Assembly (NCBI RefSeq): GCF_014649015.1
Contig: NZ_BMSF01000001.1
Coordinates: forward strand, 784,831 to 848,830
Reading direction: 5' to 3'
DNA from: Streptomyces narbonensis
Lineage (GTDB): Bacteria; Actinomycetota; Actinomycetes; Streptomycetales; Streptomycetaceae
DNA length: 64,000 nt
Part shown: piece after piece, positions 32,510 to 50,260 of the stretch
How positions within the stretch are numbered: position 1 is the first letter of the stretch
How the letters are laid out: every line of letters starts with the position of its first letter
Notes under the pieces: generated by a model
Database searches by the model: none
Seen by the model: the letters and a program-made list of their open reading frames with translations, nothing else
Told to the model about the DNA's origin: nothing
Translations under genes and position numbers: made by a program

Positions 32510-32792
32510 GGCGACCCCCAACGAGCCCACCGAGCACGACCGGGACGCCGCCGTGGCGTTCGTCGTCGAGGCCGTCGCGCAGCTGCTCGACGTCGACGAG
32601 GACACCCTCGCCCTCGACGCCCCGCTCGAGGCCATCGAGGGCTGGGACTCGGTCAACCAGCTGCGGATACTCGTCTACCTGGAGCGCGAGCTCGGCGCCT
32701 CGCTCGACTACGACCGGTTCACCGCCGCCGAGACCCTCGGCGAGCTGGCGTCCCTCGTCGCCGACACCGAGGCCGCCGGAGCCCGGACATGA
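32502..32792 (+). CDS. Acyl carrier protein paired with FkbH copy 1
   Basis: This 96-residue ACP has the attachment serine in EGWDSVNQLR (about residue 50), the WDS form common to glyceryl-accepting ACPs. It starts eight bases inside the FkbH gene and ends in an ATGA overlap with the E2-type acyltransferase gene. Predicted to carry D-glyceryl until the KAS III and acyltransferase steps. Confidence 0.9.
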   Translation: MPEATPNEPTEHDRDAAVAFVVEAVAQLLDVDEDTLALDAPLEAIEGWDSVNQLRILVYLERELGASLDYDRFTAAETLGELASLVADTEAAGART

Positions 32793-33544
32793 GCGCGGTC
32801 ACCGCCCCGCTGCCCGCCGCCCGCAAGCAGACGCTGGTCTTCCTGGAGGACGCCCGGCGCACCTCGCACGTCTATCTGATGACCGAGGTCGACGCCACCG
32901 CCCTCCGGGCCGCCCGCGCCCGGGCCGCCACGCCGGTCAGCTACGTCAGCTACGTCGTCAAGGCCACCGCCGAGGTCCTCGCCGACTACCCGGACGCCCG
33001 CGCCGTCATCCTCGGCGGCCGCTCCCCGAAGCTGACCACCTCGCCCGAGGTGCACGCCAAGGTGCTCTTCGACAAGACCGTCGAGGGCCAGCGGTGCGTC
33101 GTCTCCGGCATCGTGCGGGACGTCCAGGCCCTCGACGTGACCGCCGTCCAGTCCGCCATCGACCTCTACAAGACGGCGGACGTCGACGACCAGGGCCCCT
33201 TCGCGAACATCAAGCGCCTCCAGCGGCTGCCGCTGCCGGCCTTCCGCGCCGTCTACCGGACGATGATGCGCAACCCGGTGCGCCGCGCCGCCCTCCAGGG
33301 CACCTTCGCCGTGACCTCCATCGGTCACGAGCAGGTCGGCGCGATCCTGCCGCTCATCACCGGAACGCTCGGCCTGGGCGTCGGCCACATCGCCGACGCC
33401 CCCGTGGTGCGCGACGGCGCCGTCGCCGTCGCGCCCGTCTTCACCCTCTCGCTCGTCTTCGACCACCGCGTACTCGACGGCGCGATGGCCGCCGAAATCC
33501 TCGCGGGCATCAAGAACCGCCTGGACAACTGGGAGTTGGCATGA
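32789..33544 (+). CDS. E2-type acyltransferase (2-oxoacid dehydrogenase catalytic domain only)
   Basis: This 251-residue protein contains only the catalytic domain of dihydrolipoamide acyltransferases; lipoyl and subunit-binding domains are absent. The catalytic motif FDHRVLDGAMAAE is intact near the C-terminus. Stand-alone proteins of this kind (for example Agg4 of agglomerin) acetylate the primary alcohol of a tetronate before elimination to the methylene. Together with KAS III, FkbH and ACP it is the strongest support for a tetronate-like product. It starts and ends with ATGA overlaps. Confidence 0.87.
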   Translation: MSAVTAPLPAARKQTLVFLEDARRTSHVYLMTEVDATALRAARARAATPVSYVSYVVKATAEVLADYPDARAVILGGRSPKLTTSPEVHAKVLFDKTVEGQRCVVSGIVRDVQALDVTAVQSAIDLYKTADVDDQGPFANIKRLQRLPLPAFRAVYRTMMRNPVRRAALQGTFAVTSIGHEQVGAILPLITGTLGLGVGHIADAPVVRDGAVAVAPVFTLSLVFDHRVLDGAMAAEILAGIKNRLDNWELA

Positions 33545-34857
33545 CCGAAACCGCCCACCAGGGCAGCTCCGCCGGAATACCCGACGAGACCGACGTCCTG
33601 ATCGTCGGAGGTGGTCCCGCCGGCTCCCTGCTCGCCTGTCTGCTGGCCCGCCGGGGCATCAGCACCGTGCTCGTGGAGAAGCAGACCAGCCTGGAGCGCA
33701 GCTTCCGCGGCGAGACGATCGCCGCGCCGTCGGTGGCCTCGCTCAACGCGCTGGGCTTCGGACCGGCCCTGCGCGCGCACGGCTTCCTGGAGACCACCGC
33801 CGTCACCACGATCGCCGAGCAGCGCAAGGTACTGCGCGTCGACTACAGCAAGTTCAAGGGCCTCCCGCTGCCCATCGACATCCCGCAGCCGGGCCTGATC
33901 CGCATCTTCAACGAGCACACCGAGGGCCTCGCCGGCCACGTCTATCTCTCGGGCTGGAGCTTCGGCTCGCTCATCGAGGACGCCGGTACGGTCCGCGGCG
34001 CGGTCCTCACCCGGCGCGGCGAGAAGGTCGCCGTGCGCGCCCGCCTCGTCATCGGCGCCGACGGCCGCTTCTCCAAGGTCCGCAAGGCCTCCGGACTCGT
34101 CGCCGACGTCCAGCCGATGGCCCGCGACTTCCTCTCCTTCCTGGTGCCCCGCCCGCCGTCCTGGGGCAGCGAGGCCCAGCTGGTCATCGAGGGCGACCGC
34201 CACCTCGTCATCCTGCCGACCTTCCCGGACTCCCTGCGCATCGGGCACAACCTGCCCAAGCGCGGCCTCGGGGACCTGCGGGCCGCCGGCTTCGACGCGT
34301 TCAAGCGCGGCATCATGTCGATCTCCCCGGAGCTCGCCCCGCTCGTCGACGAGCACCTGCACACCTGGGACGACACCGGCTTCCTGGAGATCTTCACCGC
34401 CGAGCTGGAGGAGTGGGCCCGCGACGGCCTGCTGCTCATCGGCGACGCCTCGCACACCGCGACCCCCATCCTCGGCCAGGGCGTCAACCTGGCGATGCAG
34501 GACGCCATCACGATCGTCCCCGTGATCGCCGCGTCCCTCGCCAAGGGCGGCCGGGACCAGGTCGTCACCAAGGCCGAGCTCGCCGACTTCGTCGCCAAGC
34601 GCCGCGCCCACAAGATCCACGTCACCGGCTTCCAGCGGATGCAGGAGGCCCAGCTCGCCGTCGGCGACCCGCGCGGCATCAAGCTGCGCAGCCTCCGCTT
34701 CCGGCTTCTCAACAACCTCCCCGGCAAGTACCGGATCTTCAACAAGGTCATCAACGCGCGCCACGAGATCGACCCCGTCGACCTCGCCGCCGCCAGGACG
34801 GCCCCCAAGCCCGTACGCACCGGCGCCAAGGCCCTCCAGGAGGCCGGCCGTGACTGA
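33541..34857 (+). CDS. FAD-dependent monooxygenase (group A / PHBH-like)
   Basis: This 438-residue flavoprotein has the ADP-binding GGGPAGS near residue 21, the DG motif GADGRFSKVR, and the FAD-ribityl GD motif LIGDASHTATPILGQG. The order and length match aromatic/polyketide hydroxylases and some flavin halogenase relatives. The Lys of halogenases (WxWxIP context) is not seen, so hydroxylation or epoxidation is the better call. Start overlaps the E2-type acyltransferase gene (ATGA) and its end overlaps the PKS start by eight bases, so it belongs to the core operon. Confidence 0.87.
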   Translation: MTETAHQGSSAGIPDETDVLIVGGGPAGSLLACLLARRGISTVLVEKQTSLERSFRGETIAAPSVASLNALGFGPALRAHGFLETTAVTTIAEQRKVLRVDYSKFKGLPLPIDIPQPGLIRIFNEHTEGLAGHVYLSGWSFGSLIEDAGTVRGAVLTRRGEKVAVRARLVIGADGRFSKVRKASGLVADVQPMARDFLSFLVPRPPSWGSEAQLVIEGDRHLVILPTFPDSLRIGHNLPKRGLGDLRAAGFDAFKRGIMSISPELAPLVDEHLHTWDDTGFLEIFTAELEEWARDGLLLIGDASHTATPILGQGVNLAMQDAITIVPVIAASLAKGGRDQVVTKAELADFVAKRRAHKIHVTGFQRMQEAQLAVGDPRGIKLRSLRFRLLNNLPGKYRIFNKVINARHEIDPVDLAAARTAPKPVRTGAKALQEAGRD

Positions 34858-37800
34858 TCTGCCCACCTACGAGGACCCGGAGCGGCTCGTCGCCGTCGTC
34901 GGCATGGCCGGAAAGTTCCCCGGCGCCCCCGACGTCGACCGCTACTGGAAGCTCCTGACCGCGGGGGAGGAGGCGGTACGCCCCGTACCGCCCGAGCGCT
35001 GGGACACCACCGCGCAGCTCGACCCCGTCAAGAAGATTCCCGGCATCGCCGGACTCATCGACGGCGTCGACCAGTTCGACCCCGGCTTCTTCGGCATCTC
35101 CCCGCGCGAGGCCGAGGAGCTCGACCCGCAGCAGCGCCTCATGCTGGAGGTCGGCTGGCAGACCCTGGAGGACGCGGGCATCCCCGCCTCCAAGGTCCGC
35201 GGCACCCGCACCGGCGTGTACGTCGGCGCCCTCTGGCACGACTACGAGCTGGCCCGCAAGGAGCGCGGGGTCCTCACGACCCAGCACACCGCCGTCGGCA
35301 ACGGCCTCGACATCATCGCCGCCCGGCTCTCGTACTTCCTCGGCCTCCGCGGCCCCAGCCTCGTCGTCGAGACGGGCTGCTCCTCCGGCCTCGTCGCCCT
35401 GGACCTCGCCGTCGCGGCCCTGCGCTCCGGCGACCTCGACGGCGCCTTCGTCGGCGGCGTCAACCTGATCCTGATGCCGGACATGTCCATCGGCCTCACC
35501 CACTTCGGCGGCCTCTCGCCCGACGGCCACTGCCGGGCGTTCTCCGCCCAGGCCAACGGCTTCGTCCGCGGCGAGGGCGCCATCAGCCTCTACCTCAAGC
35601 GGCTCGACAAGGCCCTCGCGGACGGCGACCGGATCCACGGCGTCATCGTCAACAGCGCCGTCAACAACGACGGTGGCGGCCACAGCCTCGTCTCCCCGAA
35701 CGTCGAGGCCCAGACCGAGCTGCTCCGCCGCGTCTACTCCGAGGCCGGGGTGAACGTCGACCGCCTCTCGTACGTCGAGGCCCACGGCACCGGCACCCTG
35801 CGCGGCGACCCGATCGAGGCCGAGGCGCTGGGCACCGCGCTGGGCACCGCGCGCGGCGCCGAAGCCGGCCCGCTCCTCATCGGCTCGGCCAAGTCGAACA
35901 TCGGCCACCTGGAGGCGGCGGCCGGCCTCGCGGGCATCGTCAAGACGATCCTCGCCCTCAAGCACCGCACCATCCCGCGCACCCTCCACGTGGACGAGCT
36001 CAACCCGAACATCCCGTTCGACGAGCTGAACCTCAAGGTCGCCACCCAGCCGTCCGCACTCGCCGACGAGGACACCTGGTTCGCGGGCGTCAACTCCTTC
36101 GGCTGGGGCGGCACCAACGCCCACGTCGTGCTCCGCACGCCCCCGACCGCCACGGCCCCGGCCACCGCCGAGCCGGGCCCGCTGCTGCTCCCGCTCACCG
36201 GCCACAACGACGCCGCGCTGCGGCAGCGCGCCGCCGACCTCCTCGACGTCCTCACCGAGAACGCGGACGACACCGACGCGACCGTCCGCCTCCTCGCCAC
36301 CCTCGGCCAGGAGCGCGACCACTTCCCCGCCCGCACCGCCGTCGTCGCCGAGGACACCGCCGAACTCGTCGACCGGCTGCGGGCGTTCACCGAGCAGCCC
36401 GAGGCCGAGCTGCCCGGCACCTTCACCGGGCGCGCCAAGGAGCGCGGCAAGGTCGCCTTCGTCCTGCCCGGCCAGGGCTCCCAGTGGGCCGGCATGGGCA
36501 AGGACCTGTACGCGCGGTCGGAGGTCTTCGCCGAGACCGTACGGCGCTGTGCCGAGGCGCTCGCCCCGTACGTCTCCTGGGACCCGACGGCCGTCCTCTC
36601 CGGCGCCGCCGGCGACGAGTGGCTCGACCAGAACGACCAGGTCCAGCCCACCCTGTGGGCCATGTCCATCGGCATCGCCGAGATGTGGCGCGCCGCCGGC
36701 GTCGAGCCCGACGTCGTCATCGGCCACAGCCAGGGCGAGGTGACGGCCGCGACCATCGCCGGACACCTCTCGTACGAGGACGGGGCGCGGATCATCGCGA
36801 TCCGCAGCGCGCTCGCCAAGCGCACCGCGGGCCGCGGCCGGATGCTCGCCGTCGACCTCGACGTCGAGGGCGCCCAGAAGGCCCTCGACGGCTTCGAGGA
36901 CACCGTCTCGCTCGCCGTCAACAACGGACCCACGTCCTGCGTGCTCTCCGGCGACACCGACTCCGTCCTCATGCTCCGCGAACTCCTGGAGGCCGACGGC
37001 ACCTTCTGCCGCCTGGTCAACGTGGACTACGCCTCGCACTGCCACCACATGGACGAGCTCACCGACGAGCTGATCGAGGCCCTCGCGCCGATCCGCCCCC
37101 GGCGCGGCGCCGTCCCGCTGATGTCCACGGTCGTCGGCCGCGAACTCGACGGCTCCGAGCTCGACCCGGCGTACTGGGCCGCCAACCTGCGGCAGCCGGT
37201 GCTCTTCGCCGACGCCATGGGCAAGCTCCTCGACGCGGGCGTCACCCACGTCGTCGAGATCAGCCCCCACCCGGTGCTCTCCCCGGCCGTGGAGCAGCTC
37301 GTCGCCACCCGTACGGAGCCGGTCGCCGTCCTCGGCAGCCTCCGCCGCAAGGAGGGCGCCCTCGGCGACTTCACGCAGGCGCTCGCCCGCGCCTACGTCC
37401 AGGGCCTCGCCCCCTTCGCCGCGCTCCCGGCCCGCGCGGGCGCCGCCGTGCCCGCGTACCCCTTCCAGCGCTCCCGCTACTGGCTGCCCGACGCCGTGCG
37501 CCGCAGCAGCGGACCCGGCGGGCTCGCCTTCGAGTTCGCGCCGGCCTCCACCGAGCAGGACGTCCACGAGGGCCGTACCGAGCTCTCCCTGAACGAGCTG
37601 CCGTGGCTCCGCGACCACCAGGTCTACGACGCCGTCGTGCTGCCCGGCGCCGCGATGCTGGCGCTCGCCGTGGCCGCCGCCCGCGCCCGTACCGGTGAGA
37701 ACCCGGGGGCCCTGGAGTCGGTCCGCTTCCGCAGCGACCTCACCCTCACCGACGAGCCGGTCCGCGTCGGCGCCGTCTGGCGCGAGGACGGCGCCGCCTC

Positions 37801-40800
37801 CGCCGGCTTCACCCTCAGCTCGCTCGCCGCCGGGGCCGACGGCTGGACGCGGCACGCCACCGCCCGTGTCGGCGGCGCCACCGCCTCCGACCTGCCCGCC
37901 TTCCCCGGCCGCCCGCAGGGCGCCGAGGACATCGAGCCGGACGCCTTCTACGCGGCCTGCGGCGAACGAGGCCTCAACTACGGCCCGGCGTTCCAGGGCG
38001 TGCGCACCCTCGCCGTCGCCGAACGCGAGGCGCTCGCCGAGGTGCGGCTCCCGGACCGCTGCCTCGCCGGCGTCCGCCCCGGCGAACTGCACCCGGCCCT
38101 CTGGGACGCGGCGCTCCAGCTCACCCTGGCGCTGCTGCCCGGCGACGCCACCGTCGTCCCCACCGCCGTCCGGCGCGTCGACTACGCGCTGCCGCGCGAC
38201 GGGCACGTCTCCGTGCTCCTCGCGCACGCCGTCCGCAACGCCGACGGCACCTTCGACCTGGTCTGCTACGACGAGGACGCCCAGCCGCTGCTCCGCATGG
38301 CCGGGCTCGCCTTCCAGACCATCGAGACGGCGACCGCCGAGGGCGTCGACACGGCGCGGCTGCACCGCTTCGCCTTCCGGCCCGCCGAGGCCCCCGAGGC
38401 CCCCGACCGCGCCGCCGGACACTGGGTCGTCTCCGACGCCTCGGGCCGGGGCGGGCTCCTCGCCGCCGCGCTCACCGCCGCCGGTGCCACCGCCGAGGTC
38501 CTCCCGGCCGAGGGCGCCGACCTCGCCGCCGCCCTGAGCGGCAGCGGAAGCGCCGCCGGCCTGGTCTTCCTCGCACCCGGCGCCGACCGGGGCCTGGAGG
38601 CGCAGCGCACCGGGCTGCTCACGCTCGCCGGGACCGTCAAGGCGGTCACCGCGCTTCCCGTGCCGCCCCGGACGTTCGTCGTCACCGACGGCGCCCAGAC
38701 CGTCTCCTCCGACGACGCGCCCGACCCGGGCGCCGCCCTCTACTGGGGCTTCGGCCGCGTCCTGCGCCGCGAGCACCCCGAACTCGCCGCCACCCTCGTC
38801 GACGTCCGTACCGGCGCCGACGGATGGGCGGAGGAGTGCGCCCGCCAGCTGCTCGTCGCCGACGCCGAGGACCAGGTCGTCCTGCGCGGCACCGACCGCC
38901 ACGTCGGCCGGGTCGTGCGCGGCGAGGAGCAGGAGGCCACCGTCACGGCGCCGTGGGCCGGTCCCGCGCAGCCGTTCCGGCTGAGCCCCGACGGCACCGG
39001 CCTCTGGGAGGGCCTCGGCTTCCGCCCGTACACCAGGACGGCGCCCGCCGCCGGCCAGGTCGAGGTGGAGGTCACCGCCGCCGCGCTCAACTTCATCGAC
39101 GTGATGAAGGCGATGGGCACCTACCCCGACACCTCCGCCGGTGCGGGCCTCATCGGCGGCGAGTGCGCCGGTGTCGTCGCCGCCGTCGGCGAGGGCGTCA
39201 CCGGTCTCGCCGTCGGCGACCGGGTCGCCGCCTGCGGCTTCGGTGCCGTCGCCTCCCACCTGACCGTGCCCGCCGGGCACGTACGTCGGATCCCCGAGGG
39301 CCTGTCCGACGCCGAGGCGGCCGGACTGCCCCTGGTCACCGCCACCGCCTGGTACGCGCTCGCCGAGCAGGCCCGTCTGGAGGCCGGCGAGACCGTACTG
39401 ATCCACTCCGCGGCCGGCGGCCTCGGCCTCGCCGCGGTCGGCGTCGCGAAGGCGCTCGGCGCCACGGTCATCGCCACCGCGGGCACCGAGTCCAAGCGGG
39501 CCGGACTCCGGGCCCTCGGCATCGACCACGTCTTCGACTCCCGCGACCTGTCCTGGGCCGAGGACGTCGACCTGGTCACCGGCGGGCGCGGTGTGGACGT
39601 CGTCCTCAACTCGCTCTCCGGCGCCGCGATCGACCTCGGCATCGCCGCGCTCGCCGAGGACGGCCGCTTCGTCGAGGTCGGCAAGAAGGACATCTACAAC
39701 TCCCGCACCATCGGCCTCCGCGACTTCGCCAAGGGCATCAGCTTCGCCGCCGTGGACGTCGCCGGGCTCATCACCCGCCGCCCCGAGCGCTTCGCCAGGC
39801 TCCTGGCGACCGTGTGGGAGAAGGTCGCCGACGGCACCCTGCCGCCGCTGCCCGTCACCCCGTACGCCTTCGACCGGGCCGCCGAGGTGCTCCGCACCAT
39901 GGCCCGCGGCGAGCACACCGGCAAGCTGGTCCTCACCGACCCCGGCCGGGTCGCCTCCGTCGTACCGGAGCCGCTCCCCGGCGGGCGGCTGCGCCCCGAC
40001 GCGAGCTACCTCATCAGCGGCGGTCTCGGCGCGCTCGGCCTCTCCCTGGCCGAACACCTCGCCGACCACGGCGCCCGCAGCCTCGTCCTCCTCGGCCGCT
40101 CCGCGCCCGGAGAGGCCGCGCTGCGGCACATCGAGGCGCTACGGGTGCGCGGCACGACCGTCACCACCTTCCCGGTGGACGTCGCCGACCGGGAGGGCCT
40201 CGCGGCCGTCCTCGACCGCGTACGGACGGAACTGCCGCCGCTGAGGGGCGTCTTCCACGCCGCCGGCGTCCTCGACGACGCGGTCGTCGCCAACCTCACC
40301 GGCGCCCAGCTCGACAAGGTCCTCGCCCCCAAGGTGGACGGCGCCCGCCATCTGGACGCCCTCACCGAGGACGATCCCCTCGACCTGTTCGTCCTCTTCT
40401 CCTCGGTCGCCGGCCTCGTCGGCAACCCCGGACAGGCGGGCTACGCGGCGGGCAACGTCTACATGGACGCCCTCGCCCAGGCCCGACGGCACCGCGGCAG
40501 GCCCGCACTGGCCGTCCAGTGGGGCCCGTTCGCCGACATCGGCCTCGCCGCCGACGAGGCGATCCGCGGCGAACGCCTCGCCGACCACGGCATGACCGGC
40601 TTCACCGCCGCCGAGGGCTGGCAGGCCCTCTTCCACCTCCTGGACGCCCCGGGGCAGGTCGCGTCGTACGTCCCCCTGGACGCACGGCACTGGTTCGACG
40701 CGTACCCGGAGACGGCCGCACAGCCCAGCTGGCGTGCCATCGCCGAGCTCGCCAAGGACGGCGCCACCGCCGGCGGCGGCGCCGAGGAGTTCCTCGGCCG

Positions 40801-41083
40801 GCTGCGCGGCTCCTCCGACACGGAGCGGCCCGTCCTCGTCGAGGGCAAGATCCGTGAACTCGCGGGGCGTGTACTGCGGCTCGAGGAAAGCTCCATCGAC
40901 CGTGAAGCTCCCTTCAAGTCACTTGGGTTGGACTCACTGATGAGCCTGGAGCTGCGCAACCGCCTCGAAATGGCCTTCGGGATGAAGCTCTCGCCCACGC
41001 TGCTGTGGACCTACGGAACCACGGCGGCCCTGGCGGGAATGCTCACCGGACGCCTCGGAGCGACCGAGGACGCCCACCCGTAG
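34850..41083 (+). CDS. Type I PKS, KS-AT-DH-ER-KR-ACP
   Basis: This 2077-residue protein is a fully reducing module. KS (about 10-435) has Cys in VETGCSSG near residue 172, then HGTGT and SNIGHLE. AT (about 535-845) has GHSQGE near 624 and the methylmalonyl-type DYASH near 725. DH (about 905-1170) has DHQVYDAVVLP, where Asp replaces the usual Gly, and WDAALQ. ER (about 1380-1690) has HSAAGGLGLAA near 1518. KR has SGGLGALG near 1721, LDD and GYAAGN; it has no Trp marker, so B-type. ACP Ser is in GLDSL near 2028. No N-terminal docking coil is seen and KS starts at once, so it is probably the first or a free-standing, perhaps iterative, module. GTG start overlaps the monooxygenase gene. Confidence 0.94.
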   Translation: MTDLPTYEDPERLVAVVGMAGKFPGAPDVDRYWKLLTAGEEAVRPVPPERWDTTAQLDPVKKIPGIAGLIDGVDQFDPGFFGISPREAEELDPQQRLMLEVGWQTLEDAGIPASKVRGTRTGVYVGALWHDYELARKERGVLTTQHTAVGNGLDIIAARLSYFLGLRGPSLVVETGCSSGLVALDLAVAALRSGDLDGAFVGGVNLILMPDMSIGLTHFGGLSPDGHCRAFSAQANGFVRGEGAISLYLKRLDKALADGDRIHGVIVNSAVNNDGGGHSLVSPNVEAQTELLRRVYSEAGVNVDRLSYVEAHGTGTLRGDPIEAEALGTALGTARGAEAGPLLIGSAKSNIGHLEAAAGLAGIVKTILALKHRTIPRTLHVDELNPNIPFDELNLKVATQPSALADEDTWFAGVNSFGWGGTNAHVVLRTPPTATAPATAEPGPLLLPLTGHNDAALRQRAADLLDVLTENADDTDATVRLLATLGQERDHFPARTAVVAEDTAELVDRLRAFTEQPEAELPGTFTGRAKERGKVAFVLPGQGSQWAGMGKDLYARSEVFAETVRRCAEALAPYVSWDPTAVLSGAAGDEWLDQNDQVQPTLWAMSIGIAEMWRAAGVEPDVVIGHSQGEVTAATIAGHLSYEDGARIIAIRSALAKRTAGRGRMLAVDLDVEGAQKALDGFEDTVSLAVNNGPTSCVLSGDTDSVLMLRELLEADGTFCRLVNVDYASHCHHMDELTDELIEALAPIRPRRGAVPLMSTVVGRELDGSELDPAYWAANLRQPVLFADAMGKLLDAGVTHVVEISPHPVLSPAVEQLVATRTEPVAVLGSLRRKEGALGDFTQALARAYVQGLAPFAALPARAGAAVPAYPFQRSRYWLPDAVRRSSGPGGLAFEFAPASTEQDVHEGRTELSLNELPWLRDHQVYDAVVLPGAAMLALAVAAARARTGENPGALESVRFRSDLTLTDEPVRVGAVWREDGAASAGFTLSSLAAGADGWTRHATARVGGATASDLPAFPGRPQGAEDIEPDAFYAACGERGLNYGPAFQGVRTLAVAEREALAEVRLPDRCLAGVRPGELHPALWDAALQLTLALLPGDATVVPTAVRRVDYALPRDGHVSVLLAHAVRNADGTFDLVCYDEDAQPLLRMAGLAFQTIETATAEGVDTARLHRFAFRPAEAPEAPDRAAGHWVVSDASGRGGLLAAALTAAGATAEVLPAEGADLAAALSGSGSAAGLVFLAPGADRGLEAQRTGLLTLAGTVKAVTALPVPPRTFVVTDGAQTVSSDDAPDPGAALYWGFGRVLRREHPELAATLVDVRTGADGWAEECARQLLVADAEDQVVLRGTDRHVGRVVRGEEQEATVTAPWAGPAQPFRLSPDGTGLWEGLGFRPYTRTAPAAGQVEVEVTAAALNFIDVMKAMGTYPDTSAGAGLIGGECAGVVAAVGEGVTGLAVGDRVAACGFGAVASHLTVPAGHVRRIPEGLSDAEAAGLPLVTATAWYALAEQARLEAGETVLIHSAAGGLGLAAVGVAKALGATVIATAGTESKRAGLRALGIDHVFDSRDLSWAEDVDLVTGGRGVDVVLNSLSGAAIDLGIAALAEDGRFVEVGKKDIYNSRTIGLRDFAKGISFAAVDVAGLITRRPERFARLLATVWEKVADGTLPPLPVTPYAFDRAAEVLRTMARGEHTGKLVLTDPGRVASVVPEPLPGGRLRPDASYLISGGLGALGLSLAEHLADHGARSLVLLGRSAPGEAALRHIEALRVRGTTVTTFPVDVADREGLAAVLDRVRTELPPLRGVFHAAGVLDDAVVANLTGAQLDKVLAPKVDGARHLDALTEDDPLDLFVLFSSVAGLVGNPGQAGYAAGNVYMDALAQARRHRGRPALAVQWGPFADIGLAADEAIRGERLADHGMTGFTAAEGWQALFHLLDAPGQVASYVPLDARHWFDAYPETAAQPSWRAIAELAKDGATAGGGAEEFLGRLRGSSDTERPVLVEGKIRELAGRVLRLEESSIDREAPFKSLGLDSLMSLELRNRLEMAFGMKLSPTLLWTYGTTAALAGMLTGRLGATEDAHP

Positions 41084-41152
41084 GGCGCGTGGAGCTCCGC
41101 CCGGCTCCTTGAAACCAGTCAGTACGACATGCCGACCGCGAGGGACCTTCTT

Positions 41153-50185
<9,033 letters not shown>

Positions 50186-50260
50186 GCAGGCGATGAAGGC
50201 GATACCGATACCGACGTCCACCCCGAACACGGCGACGCACGCGAACGCAGGAGCAGAGTG

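Noticed and set aside
30644..32792. Methoxymalonyl-ACP pathway
   Set aside because: FkbH, ACP and an acyl-CoA dehydrogenase-like gene are present, but the O-methyltransferase and 3-hydroxyacyl dehydrogenase (FkbG/FkbK) are missing in the window; the E2-type acyltransferase points to the tetronate alternative.
33541..34857. Flavin-dependent halogenase
   Set aside because: The fold is related, but the halogenase WxWxIP motif and catalytic Lys context were not found; hydroxylase-type GADG and GD motifs fit better.
34751..40129. Very long open frame on the minus strand opposite the first PKS gene (also 40934-47095 and 47438-52612)
   Set aside because: Composed of Gly/Ala/Asp/Val/Glu-rich low-complexity sequence typical of the antisense of GC-rich codons; the plus strand carries unmistakable KS/AT/KR/ACP motifs.
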